DNA of 64,000 bases from Flavobacterium sp. ov086 (GCF_900187965.1 NZ_FZNL01000024.1:1-64000), one strand, 5' to 3'; positions 36,242 through 45,245 are shown, numbered from the stretch's first letter. Program-made: numbers and translations. The notes: a model not told the origin generated them from the letters alone.

Positions 36242-37294
36242 TTGGGCGAAATTCAAAAATTGAAATTTGACATTAAACTTCAAAATCATATTTGGTTCTG
36301 GGGTACTTACTTCACTCTTAACTTCTTAAGATGGGGAGCTTATTTTAATGATTACCCCTATTCCTTCAAATCAAACTTAATTGAGTTCTCGCTACATATT
36401 CCTTTAGTTTATTTCAATCTTTTTGTGTTAGTACCCAGATATGTATTAAAACAGAAATATATTACATATACTTTTTCATTGCTGGCAAGTCTATTTGGGG
36501 TTTATTTATTAAAAACAGCACTTACCTATTATATAATATCAGAGAATATCTGGCCGGAAGCTAATCGTGAGTATCATCCTTTTGAGATCAATCATATTGT
36601 AGCAGTATGCATTGGCGAATTGTATGTTCTTGCAATGGCATCTTCTGTTTATCTTACTTTGACCTGGTTACGAGAGCGAGAAAGAAACAGATCATTAAGA
36701 GAAAATCAGTTTAAAATCAAGTTAAAGTATCTTGAAAACCAGATTCAGCCACATTTTTTCTTCAATACCTTAAATAACCTTTATGCATTATCACTAGAAT
36801 CTTCAAATAAGGTTCCTGATGTAATTATAAAACTATCAAATTTGATGGAATATGTGTTATATGATGTAAAAGGGACAAAATTTGTTCCTTTAATTAAAGA
36901 AATTGATTATATTCAAAATTACATCGAAATAGAGAAGTTACGTTTTGAAAATGTAGAAGTTACGATAAACCTGGAATCTAATATTGATGATATTGTTGTT
37001 CCTCCACTAATTTTCATTTCTTTGGTCGAAAATGCCTTTAAACATGGGAGTTTAAACAATCATAACTTAAAAATAAAGATAAACTGTAAAATTATTGACA
37101 ATAAAATCTTAGATTTTGAAATCTTAAATAATTTTGTAATTTCACAAAATCTTAATCAAAAAGGAGGAATTGGATTAGTCAATACCAAAAAACGATTAAA
37201 ATTAATTTATAAGAATAATTTCAGTCTTAAACACGACACTAAATTCAATTACTATATAATCCGTTTGCAAATACCTATTAATGATGAAGATTAA
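36242..37294 (+). CDS. LytS-type membrane sensor histidine kinase of the chitin locus
   Basis: 350 residues. Four membrane helices (about 18-36, 48-66, 75-98, 118-140) precede a linker and a His_kinase domain: 'ENQIQPHFFFNTLNNLYAL' (His171), 'FISLVENAFKHG' and 'GGIGLVNTKKRLKLIY'. There is no ATG start: the frame opens with TTG at 36242, and another in-frame TTG lies at 36260. Its 3' end overlaps the regulator gene by 14 bases, so translation is coupled. It is divergent from susC. It probably senses a chitin product and controls the locus, by analogy with the two-component pair in the F. johnsoniae chitin locus. Confidence 0.9.
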   Translation: MGEIQKLKFDIKLQNHIWFWGTYFTLNFLRWGAYFNDYPYSFKSNLIEFSLHIPLVYFNLFVLVPRYVLKQKYITYTFSLLASLFGVYLLKTALTYYIISENIWPEANREYHPFEINHIVAVCIGELYVLAMASSVYLTLTWLRERERNRSLRENQFKIKLKYLENQIQPHFFFNTLNNLYALSLESSNKVPDVIIKLSNLMEYVLYDVKGTKFVPLIKEIDYIQNYIEIEKLRFENVEVTINLESNIDDIVVPPLIFISLVENAFKHGSLNNHNLKIKINCKIIDNKILDFEILNNFVISQNLNQKGGIGLVNTKKRLKLIYKNNFSLKHDTKFNYYIIRLQIPINDED

Positions 37295-37985
37295 ATGCGT
37301 GTTGATCGATGATGAGCCATTAGCTATCAAAGTCCTGCAGAATTACTTTACCAATTTTACAGATTTTGAGGTAATTGGTACATTTAATAATTCTCTGGAA
37401 GCGCTCGATTTTATAAACAGCACTTCTGTAGATGCTGTTTTTCTGGACATTAATATGCCAATGATGACTGGATTTGAATTGATTAGCTTAATCGAAAACA
37501 AAACTAAAGTCATTATCACAACTGCGTTTAGAGAATTTGCTGCTGAAAGTTATGATCTTGATGTTTTGGATTATTTAGTAAAACCTATTCCGCTGCCAAG
37601 ATTTATAAAATGCATTAATAAAATCACCACCGAATACAATTTAAAAAACAATATTAAAGTAGAAACCACCAAAGGAGATTCTCATATTTTTATCAAAGTC
37701 GATAAAAAAATGATGAAAATTAATATTGAAGAAATTTTATTTGTCGAAGGAATGAAGGAATACATAAAAGTTGTAACTCCTGATAAAACCTATATTACAC
37801 ACAAATCTTTAACTTCATTATCTGAAGAATTGCCCGCAGACCGCTTCTTACGAATCCATAAATCGTATGTAATTGCCTTAAATAAAGTAAAATCTATAGA
37901 GGGAAACCGCATCCAGATTCAATCTTACACCATCCCTATTGGTAGAAATTATAGTAAAGAAGTAAAAAACAAAATTCTGGAATAA
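37281..37985 (+). CDS. LytTR-type response regulator
   Basis: 234 residues; two consecutive ATGs (37281, 37284) can start it. The receiver domain (1-115) has 'CVLIDDEP', phospho-acceptor Asp56 in 'VFLDINMPMM' and Lys in 'LDYLVKPIPLPRF'. The LytTR DNA-binding domain (about 130-234) has 'HIFIKVDKKMMKI', 'FVEGMKEYIKVV', 'FLRIHKSYVIAL' and 'IPIGRNY'. It overlaps the kinase gene. It should bind sites upstream of susC and perhaps the transporter gene; repeats at 35697 and 36072 are candidates. Confidence 0.94.
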   Translation: MMKIKCVLIDDEPLAIKVLQNYFTNFTDFEVIGTFNNSLEALDFINSTSVDAVFLDINMPMMTGFELISLIENKTKVIITTAFREFAAESYDLDVLDYLVKPIPLPRFIKCINKITTEYNLKNNIKVETTKGDSHIFIKVDKKMMKINIEEILFVEGMKEYIKVVTPDKTYITHKSLTSLSEELPADRFLRIHKSYVIALNKVKSIEGNRIQIQSYTIPIGRNYSKEVKNKILE

Positions 37986-38045
37986 CTTCCTCTGATAAAT
38001 TCATTTTCTAAGTTGGTAAAAACTAACACTTTGTTGAAAAAATGA

Positions 38046-38091
38046 CGTCGTTCGTTTAAATTTAACATTATTTGTGTCATTTTATTTTTTT
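38046..38091 (+). promoter_or_regulatory. Promoter-region motif shared by the transporter and susC
   Basis: 'gtcgttcgtttaaa.ttta' followed by 'atttgt..catttta' and a T-run matches, with small gaps, the strand leading into susC ('gtcgtttgtttaaaattta ... gtttgtataattta'). Both copies point toward their gene. This suggests common regulation of import across both membranes. The -7 box here is weaker than that of susC. Confidence 0.4.
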
Positions 38092-38160
38092 TTGATATAC
38101 TTAACAAATATATTTACGGTCTTCAAAAAACAATATAATAAAAAATTAACCTCTTAAATT

Positions 38161-39633
38161 ATGAGTTCAGAAAATGTTCAAACCAAATGGGGACAGTTTA
38201 TCTCTTTGATAATTGTTTTCTTCTTTTGGGGTTTTGTTGGTTCAGCCAATGATATCCTTATTCCAGTATTCAAAAAAGTATTTACCTTATCTCAAGTACA
38301 ATCACAATTAGTAGCTTGGGCGTTTTATGTTTCTTATTTTGTAGGTTCTATAATTTTCTTTATAATATCTTTAAAAGTAGACATTTTACAAAGATTCGGA
38401 TATAAGAAAACACTTTCTGCCGGATTACTTTTATCCGCTTTTGGATCATTTTTATTCATTCCAGCAGCAACAATGGAAAGTTTTCCATTCTTCTTAACCG
38501 CTTTATTTACAATAGCTTTAGGTTTTTCAATTCAACAAATCGTAGCAAATCCTTTAGCTATTAAAATGGGAAGCCCACAAACCGGAGCTCACCGTTTAAC
38601 ACTTGCAGGAGGAATAAACTCTTTTGGAACAACAATTGGAGCTATTCTTTTAGGAATCGCTTTGTTTGGAATGGGAGACGATAAAAAAACATCTCTTTCA
38701 TTAGAAGATATCAAACTACCTTTTATAATTTTAGGTCTTGCATTTATTGCTGTAGCAGTTTTTATGTACTTTTCTAAAATCGAAGATCCTGCAAAAGAAG
38801 AGGAAGAAGTAGTTAAAGTTGCACACGAAAAATTCAATATTCTTGATTACCCACAATTGTATTTAGGAATGTTAGGAATCTTTATTTATGTTGGAACTGA
38901 GGTAACTATCATCAGTAATCTACCAGCTTTATTACACACTTCTGAATTCGGAAATGTACTGGAAGATGCAATTGCGCCTTTTATCGCCCTTTACTGGGGA
39001 AGCTTAATGATTGGTCGCTGGAATGGTGGAGTTAACGTTTTCAACACTTCAAACTTAGTAAATACAGCACTTAAATTTATTGTTCCTGCAGTTGCATTTG
39101 GAGTAATTATTGGCGCTAATATATTTGCTAAACACGATGTTTCTTCTTTCTACATTTACCCAATCTGGATTTTATTGTTTATCGCAATAAGTTTTGTTGG
39201 TGGTAAAAATGCCGGAAAAACTTTAATGCTTTTCGGAATCTCAGGTTTAGTAATGATGTTTGCAGGATTAGTTTATCCAGATCCGTCTATTGCTAAATTC
39301 TTCTTTATCTCTGGAGGTTTATTCTTGTCTATTATGTGGCCGTCAATCTTCGATTTAGCGATTGCTGGTTTAGGAAAAAATACCGGAAAAGCATCTTCAT
39401 TCCTGATTATGATGATTCTTGGAGGAGGAGTTATTCCTTTAGTTCAGGGAAGTATCTGTGATATCGACCTTACTAGCCCAGAAGGAATCTTTGGTATTAC
39501 ATGGACACATTTCTCTTATATCGTACCACTTCTTGGTTTTGCATATTTAGGATTCTATGGCTTTTATTGCCCTAAAATCTTAAAAAGACAAGGAATCGAT
39601 CATAACATTCAAAGCGAAGGCGGAGGTCACTAA
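38161..39633 (+). CDS. nagP: MFS amino-sugar transporter (NagP/FucP-like)
   Basis: 490 residues with about 12 membrane helices, of the FHS (fucose/glucose-galactose) group: 'FFFWGFVGSANDILIPVFKK' in helix 1, 'FGYKKTLSAGLLL', 'QQIVANPLAIKMG', and a second-half 'GRWNGG' in place of the usual GR signature. NagP-type members carry GlcNAc across the inner membrane. Its place beside the chitin enzymes supports GlcNAc as substrate. It follows the LytTR regulator by 175 bases and ends in a strong terminator. Confidence 0.9.
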   Translation: MSSENVQTKWGQFISLIIVFFFWGFVGSANDILIPVFKKVFTLSQVQSQLVAWAFYVSYFVGSIIFFIISLKVDILQRFGYKKTLSAGLLLSAFGSFLFIPAATMESFPFFLTALFTIALGFSIQQIVANPLAIKMGSPQTGAHRLTLAGGINSFGTTIGAILLGIALFGMGDDKKTSLSLEDIKLPFIILGLAFIAVAVFMYFSKIEDPAKEEEEVVKVAHEKFNILDYPQLYLGMLGIFIYVGTEVTIISNLPALLHTSEFGNVLEDAIAPFIALYWGSLMIGRWNGGVNVFNTSNLVNTALKFIVPAVAFGVIIGANIFAKHDVSSFYIYPIWILLFIAISFVGGKNAGKTLMLFGISGLVMMFAGLVYPDPSIAKFFFISGGLFLSIMWPSIFDLAIAGLGKNTGKASSFLIMMILGGGVIPLVQGSICDIDLTSPEGIFGITWTHFSYIVPLLGFAYLGFYGFYCPKILKRQGIDHNIQSEGGGH

Positions 39634-39660
39634 GCCATTATAAAAAATTCCAAATTTTAA

Positions 39661-39706
39661 AATCCAAATTCCAATTATCTATAATTGGAATTTGGATTTT
39701 TTTTAT
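39661..39706 (+). terminator. Intrinsic terminator after the amino-sugar transporter
   Basis: An 18-bp stem ('aatccaaattccaattat' with 39681-39698) with a two-base centre, followed by eight T. Very similar wording forms the terminator at 6147-6196. Confidence 0.92.
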
Positions 39707-39719
39707 TGCTTTTAAAAAT

Positions 39720-40214
39720 CTATTTTGCCGTTATAATAGCATTCAAATTCTTCTTGAAAGCAGCCTTATTTTGCGCTGATAATATATAAACAACATCTTT
39801 ATCAGCATGAATAATAACTTTATCAATATTAGCTTCTAAAAGCGCTTTTGGATCTTTAATTTTCAAGGTACAAGCGCCATCAAAAAAGCCATCATCTTCT
39901 ATTATTTTTTTAGCTTCCAGAATTGTTCCATCACTTAAAACTGCCGAAATTGTCATCGAATTATTCAAAGTTTTTGAATAAAATCCATCCATTACCAATA
40001 GCAAACGATATGAATTTTTCATTTCTGGCCCTTTAAATTCATGGCGTGTAATATTGTACCGCAAACCTTTGGCAAGAGTCTGAAATTGAACCGAACAATC
40101 CAACTCAAATGTTGCTACATCGCCAGCTTCATTTATTGATGTTAGTACTTTGGCTTGCGCATTTACCGAAATATTAATTAGCAAAAATGCCAAAATCAGG
40201 ATAACTTTTTTCAT
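39720..40214 (-). CDS. Exported protein of unknown function
   Basis: 164 residues from 'MKKVILILAFLLINISVNAQ', a clear signal peptide; an ATG 21 bases upstream gives 171. The mature part is beta-rich ('YRLLLVMDGFYSKTLNNSMT', 'VIIHADKDVVYIL'). No known motif recognised. It is convergent with the transporter gene and separated from transaldolase by a terminator. Confidence 0.78.
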   Translation of the reverse strand: MKKVILILAFLLINISVNAQAKVLTSINEAGDVATFELDCSVQFQTLAKGLRYNITRHEFKGPEMKNSYRLLLVMDGFYSKTLNNSMTISAVLSDGTILEAKKIIEDDGFFDGACTLKIKDPKALLEANIDKVIIHADKDVVYILSAQNKAAFKKNLNAIITAK

Positions 40215-40242
40215 ATGTACTTCTTTTTTAGACATATAAAAG

Positions 40243-40281
40243 TAAAAAAAATCGCCATGTTTCTGACGAAAATGGCGATTT
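40243..40281 (-). terminator. Intrinsic terminator downstream of transaldolase
   Basis: A 9-bp stem (40250-40258 with 40272-40280, 'aatcgccat'). On the minus strand a run of eight T follows. It ends the transaldolase transcript 23 bases after its stop. Confidence 0.85.
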
Positions 40282-40303
40282 AAATTATATTTAAAAGGTA
40301 GAA

Positions 40304-40960
40304 TTATTTATTTCCTTTTTCAAAATCAGCTACAAACTGAGCAAGTCCAATATCTGTTAATGGGTGTTTTAACAATCCGTAAATTGCAGAAAGAGGTCCC
40401 GTCATGACATCAGCACCAATTTTAGCACAGTTTACAATATGCATTGTGTGACGCACAGAAGCAGCTAAAATTTGAGTTTCGTAACCGTAGTTATCAAAAA
40501 TCAATCTAATCTCTTCAATCAATGCTAAACCATCAGTTGAAACATCATCTAAACGACCAATAAAAGGCGAAACATAAGTAGCTCCAGCTTTTGCAGCCAA
40601 TAAAGCCTGACCAGCAGAAAACACAAGGGTTACATTCGTTTTAATTCCTTTATCCGAAAAATATTTTGCAGCCATAACACCTTCCTTAGTCATTGGCAAT
40701 TTCACCACGATTTGGTCATGTAATTCAGCCAACTCCTCACCTTCTTTAATCATTCCATCATAATCAAGCGCATTTACTTCAGCACTTACATCACCTTCAA
40801 CAAGATTACAGATGTCAACATAATGCTTCAAAATATTGTTTTTCCCGGTAATACCTTCTTTCGCCATTAATGACGGATTAGTTGTTACACCATCCAAAAC
40901 ACCTAAAGCCTGCGCTTCTTTAATTTGAGCTAAATTAGCTGTATCAATAAAAAATTTCAT
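40304..40960 (-). CDS. TalC-type transaldolase / fructose-6-phosphate aldolase family
   Basis: 218 residues, the short single-domain class. It opens '[20 protein letters not shown]', with 'DGVTTNPSL'. The Schiff-base lysine is Lys87 in 'IVVKLPMT', followed by '[15 protein letters not shown]' and 'SPFIGRLDD'. It would interconvert pentose-phosphate pathway sugars or cleave fructose-6-P. The two activities cannot be told apart by eye; transaldolase is the usual name in Flavobacterium. It stands alone with its own terminator. Confidence 0.94.
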   Translation of the reverse strand: MKFFIDTANLAQIKEAQALGVLDGVTTNPSLMAKEGITGKNNILKHYVDICNLVEGDVSAEVNALDYDGMIKEGEELAELHDQIVVKLPMTKEGVMAAKYFSDKGIKTNVTLVFSAGQALLAAKAGATYVSPFIGRLDDVSTDGLALIEEIRLIFDNYGYETQILAASVRHTMHIVNCAKIGADVMTGPLSAIYGLLKHPLTDIGLAQFVADFEKGNK

Positions 40961-40992
40961 AATCTATTTATATTTAATTGTGTTGATTTATT

Positions 40993-41092
40993 TTGGGCGT
41001 GTTCGCTGCGGCGAATCAGGCTTTCGGCTATATCTTTTGTTCCGCTTCTCTTCACAAAAGGATACCACCTCTATCCCTCACGCAAACTCAGC
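40993..41092. repeat. Dispersed repeat, family B, copy 1
   Basis: It contains 'ggctatatcttttgt', a short loop, and 'acaaaaggataccacc', forming a hairpin. A related element at 58137-58210 keeps the outer 'ctatatctttt ... aaaaggatacca' but has different inner stem bases that still pair. It lies in the gap between transaldolase and a small membrane protein. Confidence 0.65.
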
Positions 41093-41112
41093 TGCAAAAT
41101 TACAACTTATAA

Positions 41113-41313
41113 TTATTTTGAAGTATCCTTTTTATTTAATTGTTTTAATTCATCTCTAATTTCTTCCAAAACTCTTAAAGTATCTTCTTTATAAACTTCT
41201 GAATTATTGATTTTATCACTTAGTGAACTTACTATTCTGCGAATTATAAACCAAATAACAATAAAAACTAAAAGGGCAAAAATAGTAGGTAGAAAATCTG
41301 TAATCTTATCCAT
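41113..41313 (-). CDS. 66-residue single-helix membrane protein
   Basis: One membrane helix near the N-terminus ('IFALLVFIVIWFIIRRIV', about 11-28), then a charged amphipathic tail with 'VLEEIRDELKQLNKKD', likely a short coiled coil. It starts four bases after the SDR stop, so it is cotranscribed with it. Function unknown. Confidence 0.72.
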   Translation of the reverse strand: MDKITDFLPTIFALLVFIVIWFIIRRIVSSLSDKINNSEVYKEDTLRVLEEIRDELKQLNKKDTSK

Positions 41314-41317
41314 AATA

Positions 41318-42121
41318 TTATAATTTATAATGATTCATTAGCATTTTCTCATACATCTTATCTGGAAGAGCACGTTTTAGAACAATTGAGAATTTCTGCA
41401 TAAAAGCCCCCACTTTATAATGAACATTAGGCTTTTTTTCCTGCATTATTTTATAAACAAACTCGGCCATTTCATTTGGATTACTTCCCGCATCAACATG
41501 ATCATTCATCGTTGCAAGTGTATCTCCATAAACTTTTTCATAAGCAGAACCTTTTATGACAGGCGCATGGTAACGACCAGAAGCAATATTTGTTGCAAAA
41601 TCGCCCGGTGCTACATTTGTGATTTCAATTCCAAAAGATTTGACCTCCATACGCAAAGCCTCCGTAATTAACTCCAAAGCTCCTTTTGATGCCGAATAAA
41701 CACTGCGATAAGGCAAACCCATATAACCTGCAATCGAAGTAATATTAATAATTAAACCTGAATTTTGTTCTCGCATTTGTGGCAAAGCAGCTTTCATAAC
41801 TTCAATTGGACCAAAAAAATTAGTCTCAAAATTATTCTTGATTTCCTCCATCGGAATTTCTTCTAATGGACCAGTAATACCAACACCGGCATTATTAATT
41901 ACAACATCTAATCTTCCTGAAGTTGCAATAATCTTAGCTACAGCAGACTTTATAGATTCGACATTTCTAACATCTAAAGCTACAAGTGGAAAAATAGAAT
42001 TCAGTACTTTTTCAGGATTTCTACTCGTTCCATAAACAACGAAACCTTTTTTATGTAAAAATTCTCCAATTGATTTTCCAATCCCTGAGGATCCTCCGGT
42101 AATTAAAACGACTTTGCTCAT
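41318..42121 (-). CDS. Short-chain dehydrogenase/reductase (classical SDR)
   Basis: 267 residues. The NAD(P)-binding motif 'ITGGSSGIGKSIG' is at 7-19, with 'NNAGVG' near 90, the catalytic serine in 'INITSIAGY' and the catalytic pair in 'YSASKG' (YxxxK). The basic residues after the second strand ('TSRNPEKV') suggest NADP(H). The substrate is unknown. It heads a two-gene unit with the 66-residue membrane protein. Confidence 0.93.
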   Translation of the reverse strand: MSKVVLITGGSSGIGKSIGEFLHKKGFVVYGTSRNPEKVLNSIFPLVALDVRNVESIKSAVAKIIATSGRLDVVINNAGVGITGPLEEIPMEEIKNNFETNFFGPIEVMKAALPQMREQNSGLIINITSIAGYMGLPYRSVYSASKGALELITEALRMEVKSFGIEITNVAPGDFATNIASGRYHAPVIKGSAYEKVYGDTLATMNDHVDAGSNPNEMAEFVYKIMQEKKPNVHYKVGAFMQKFSIVLKRALPDKMYEKMLMNHYKL

Positions 42122-42174
42122 TATTAAGTTAGATGTTAAATGTTATAAGTTATGAGTTGATGTGCAGGATAAAA

Positions 42175-42385
42175 CTAGATCAACACTAAATGTTGTGGAA
42201 AAATATTAAAAATATACTCACCAATTATTTTTTTACCGCAAAATTCGCAAAGTTTTTTTGCATTGTATTACGGTAAGTAAAAGGCAAAGTTCACAAAGCT
42301 GGTTCAACACAAAGCTTTGCGAACTTTGTACTTTATATTAAGCTTGCATATAAAAAAACTTTGCGAACTTTGCGGTAAATTTTTT
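42175..42385. repeat. Dispersed intergenic repeat, family A, copy 2
   Basis: It matches 6198-6345 over several blocks and continues with 'caaagctttgcgaactttg' and its reverse near 42312-42384, so this copy can fold on itself. It fills most of the gap between the SDR gene and the SRP RNA (42122-42512). No gene seen. Confidence 0.7.
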
Positions 42386-42512
42386 TTCTCTTTCCACGGT
42401 TTTTTTGTATTGATCCATAAAACTTCTAACCTCTTACAATTAACTTCTAACTCACGAAAGGTCCAAAAATAAAAAAATCCTCCATAAGGAAGACTACTTT
42501 TGTATTAATTCT

Positions 42513-42537
42513 AAAAAAAATCCCGACAGTTCGGGAC
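42513..42537 (-). terminator. Terminator of the SRP RNA gene
   Basis: A short stem 'tcccga' / 'tcggga' (42521-42526 with 42531-42536), followed on the minus strand by eight T. It lies just beyond the 3' end of the SRP RNA. Confidence 0.75.
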
Positions 42538-42551
42538 AATAAAATAAAAAA

Positions 42552-42646
42552 TGGCAAGCGACCTACATCGCACCGCTCAACCACGTACCCTTGCTATGTT
42601 CCCATCCTGGGGGAGTCTGCAGGAGCTGGTCGTGTAGGACTTGCCG
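42552..42646 (-). ncRNA. ffs: Signal recognition particle RNA (small bacterial 4.5S type)
   Basis: About 95 nucleotides. Closing stem: 'ggcaag' (42553-42558) with 'cttgcc' (42640-42645). The RNA strand contains the conserved apical domain with 'gggaacatagcaagg', including the asymmetric and symmetric loops that bind Ffh. There is no Alu domain, as usual for the small type. A perfect promoter lies directly upstream and a T-rich terminator downstream. With Ffh it targets nascent membrane proteins. Confidence 0.92.
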
Positions 42647-42649
42647 GTG

Positions 42650-42680
42650 CAAATATACAATCTTTTTATATTTTTGCAAG
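42650..42680 (-). promoter_or_regulatory. SRP RNA promoter (consensus Bacteroidota type)
   Basis: On the minus strand CTTG (complement of 42677-42680) is followed by exactly 19 bases and then TATATTTG (complement of 42650-42657), a perfect TAnnTTTG. The start point would be about 42645, matching the RNA's 5' stem. Confidence 0.85.
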
Positions 42681-42734
42681 ACCTTTGTTGCTATAAAAAT
42701 ATCGTCGTATATTGGCTTATTCAAATTTTAAACT

Positions 42735-43787
42735 ATGAAAAAATATAACTTCCTAACTGTCATTTTATTAGGAATCACATTAATTGGATGTGGAGATACA
42801 AAAAAAGGTGAAAATTCTTTATTTAACATTGATGATTCTGCTTTTCCGGCTCATTTTTTACCTCAAGAATCAATTTCTATCGGAATTTTGAACCCAAATT
42901 CGAAAGAAATTGACAGTGTAACTTACTTTATAAACGACAAAAAAGTGGGTAGCACAAAAGGTTCTGAAAAATTCAAATTTGACTTAAAAGATCAACGATT
43001 AGGATATCAATACTTAAAAGCAACCGTATATTTTGGCTCAGATTCTTCTGATGCTACTAAACGTGTTGAACTAGTTTCGAACATTGAACCAAAATTATTA
43101 AAATATAAAGTTATCAATACATATCCTCACGATAAAAAATCTTTTACTGAAGGATTAGAATTCCATAATGATACCCTTTACGAAAGTACCGGACAAGAGG
43201 GCGCCTCGTACTTGAGAAAATATGATTATAAAACAGGGAAGATTTTCAAACAAATTGATCTTGATAAAAAATACTTTGGAGAAGGAATCACTTTCATCAA
43301 TGGAAAATTATTTCAATTGACCTGGCAAAACAAAACCGGTTTTATCTATGACGCAAAAACCTTGAAACTTGAAAAGACGTTTGCTTATGACAAAGAGATT
43401 GAAGGTTGGGGAATGACAAATGATGGGAAATATATTTATCAAACGGATAAAACAGAAAAAATCTGGAAAATGGATCCGGCAACTCAAAAAATGATAGATT
43501 ATATCAACGTTTACTCAGGAAGTTCAAAAATTAAAGCAATTAATGAGTTAGAATGGATTAACGGAAAAATCTACACTAATGTTTGGTTTAAAGATGCAAT
43601 TGCAGTTGTAAACCCAACGTCGGGAGCTGTTGAAGGAATCTTGAATATGTCTGATTTACGTAAGTCCATGCCTGATGTTACTACGGAAGATGTTTTAAAT
43701 GGAATTGCTTACAATCCTAAAACTAAAACTATTTTTGTAACTGGTAAAAATTGGAGCAAAATGTTCGAAATTACTGTTTCGGAATAA
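42735..43787 (+). CDS. Glutaminyl-peptide cyclotransferase, propeller type, lipoprotein
   Basis: 350 residues with a lipoprotein signal ending 'LGITLIGC' (Cys20). An Ig-like N-terminal region (about 35-120) precedes the five-bladed propeller of the plant/bacterial glutamine cyclotransferase family: 'KSFTEGLEFHNDTLYESTGQ', 'FGEGITFINGKLFQLTWQN', 'EGWGMTNDGKYIYQTD', 'ELEWINGKIYTNVW'. It should form pyroglutamate at peptide N-termini. Free N-terminal Gln after signal cleavage is common in Bacteroidota exported proteins, several of which occur in this window, so these are plausible substrates. Confidence 0.92.
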   Translation: MKKYNFLTVILLGITLIGCGDTKKGENSLFNIDDSAFPAHFLPQESISIGILNPNSKEIDSVTYFINDKKVGSTKGSEKFKFDLKDQRLGYQYLKATVYFGSDSSDATKRVELVSNIEPKLLKYKVINTYPHDKKSFTEGLEFHNDTLYESTGQEGASYLRKYDYKTGKIFKQIDLDKKYFGEGITFINGKLFQLTWQNKTGFIYDAKTLKLEKTFAYDKEIEGWGMTNDGKYIYQTDKTEKIWKMDPATQKMIDYINVYSGSSKIKAINELEWINGKIYTNVWFKDAIAVVNPTSGAVEGILNMSDLRKSMPDVTTEDVLNGIAYNPKTKTIFVTGKNWSKMFEITVSE

Positions 43788-43810
43788 AAGAATACATTCC
43801 AATTTAGAAA

Positions 43811-43866
43811 CACGAATTTCACAAATTTCACGAATTATTCCGTGATAATTTGTGAAATTTGTCTTT
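43811..43866 (+). terminator. Long-stem terminator/repeat after the cyclotransferase gene
   Basis: 'aatttcacaaatttcacg' faces 'cgtgataatttgtgaaatt' (43841-43859), then 'tgtctttt'. The same 'cacgaatttca' wording builds the terminator at 49181-49292, pointing to a recurring cassette. Confidence 0.7.
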
Positions 43867-43897
43867 TAAAATACCTTTATACAATAAAACCAAAACA

Positions 43898-45133
43898 ATG
43901 ACAACTCTTATAACAAATATAAAAGAACTACTTCAGATTCGTGAAACTTCAATTTCTAAAGTTTCGGGAACTGAAATGGCGGAACTTCCAACCATCAAAA
44001 ATGCTTTTTTGGTTCTAAAAGATGATCTTATTGCAGATTTCGGTTCCATGGATAATCTTCCTGAAATTAAAGCTGACAAAATTATCGATGCAACGGGGCA
44101 AATTATATTACCATCGTGGTGCGACAGTCACACGCATATTGTTTATGCCGGTAATCGCGAGCAGGAATTTGTGGATCGAATCAATGGTTTTTCATATGAA
44201 GAAATTGCCAATCGCGGTGGCGGAATCTTAAATTCGGCTAAAAAACTCAACGAAACTTCAGAAGAAGAAATCTATGAGCAGTCAAAACTTCGTTTAGAAG
44301 AGGTCATGCATTTAGGAACCGGAGCTGTTGAAATAAAATCAGGTTACGGATTAACAATCGAAGGCGAGATAAAAATGCTTCGCGTGATTAAAAAACTGGC
44401 AGAAAATTATCCAATTACTATAAAGTCAACTTTTTTGGGCGCACACGCTTTTCCTGTGCATTACAAAGAAAACAAAGCCGGTTATATTGATGAAATCATA
44501 ACCAAAATGCTCCCCGAAATTGCTCAAAACAAACTAGCTGATTTCGTTGATGTATTTTGCGAAAAAGGCTATTTTTCTGTTGAAGAAACCGAAAAAATAA
44601 TGGAAGCGGGAATACAACTCGGCTTAAAGCCAAAAATTCACGTAAATCAGTTTAATTCTATAGGAGGAATACAAGCCGGAATTAAATTTAACGCCCTTTC
44701 TGTCGATCATCTTGAAATTATGAACCCGGAAGATATCGAAGCATTAAAAGATACCGAAACAATGCCTGTTGCACTCCCTTCATGTTCTTATTTTTTAAGT
44801 ATCCCATACGCACCTGCGCGAGATATGATAAAAGCAGGATTACCATTAGCTTTAGCTACTGATTTTAACCCTGGTTCTACTCCATCCGGAAATATGAATT
44901 TTGTTGTATCAACAGCTTGTATCAAAATGAAAATGACACCGGAAGAAGCTATAAATGCAGCGACTATTAATGGCGCTTATGCAATGGGAATCTCAGAAAC
45001 TCACGGAAGTATTACAAAAGGAAAGAAAGCCAATCTGATCCTTACAAAACCAATTTCATCTTATTATCAAATTCCTTATGCATTTGGGAGTAATTTAATT
45101 GAAAGTGTTTTTGTAAATGGCAAAATCATCTAA
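43898..45133 (+). CDS. hutI: Imidazolonepropionase
   Basis: 411 residues from 'MTTLITNIKELLQI'; an ATG at 43859 lies inside the preceding terminator hairpin and is unlikely. The amidohydrolase fold has the metal motif 'SHTHIVYAGNREQEF', 'GYGLTIEGEIKML', 'LGAHAFPVHY', 'HVNQFNSIGG' and 'ATDFNPGSTPSGNM'. It hydrolyses imidazolonepropionate to formiminoglutamate in histidine breakdown. The next step's enzyme (hutG) is encoded 1.6 kb downstream. hutH and hutU are not in the window. Confidence 0.96.
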   Translation: MTTLITNIKELLQIRETSISKVSGTEMAELPTIKNAFLVLKDDLIADFGSMDNLPEIKADKIIDATGQIILPSWCDSHTHIVYAGNREQEFVDRINGFSYEEIANRGGGILNSAKKLNETSEEEIYEQSKLRLEEVMHLGTGAVEIKSGYGLTIEGEIKMLRVIKKLAENYPITIKSTFLGAHAFPVHYKENKAGYIDEIITKMLPEIAQNKLADFVDVFCEKGYFSVEETEKIMEAGIQLGLKPKIHVNQFNSIGGIQAGIKFNALSVDHLEIMNPEDIEALKDTETMPVALPSCSYFLSIPYAPARDMIKAGLPLALATDFNPGSTPSGNMNFVVSTACIKMKMTPEEAINAATINGAYAMGISETHGSITKGKKANLILTKPISSYYQIPYAFGSNLIESVFVNGKII

Positions 45134-45245
45134 TAGTTAGAATCCTATTCGCTAATTCATTCAATAGTTAAAACAAACATAAAAATCTTACAATAAATAG
45201 TTATCTCTAAAAAAGATCCTATATTTACAATTCAGATTTTTAGAT

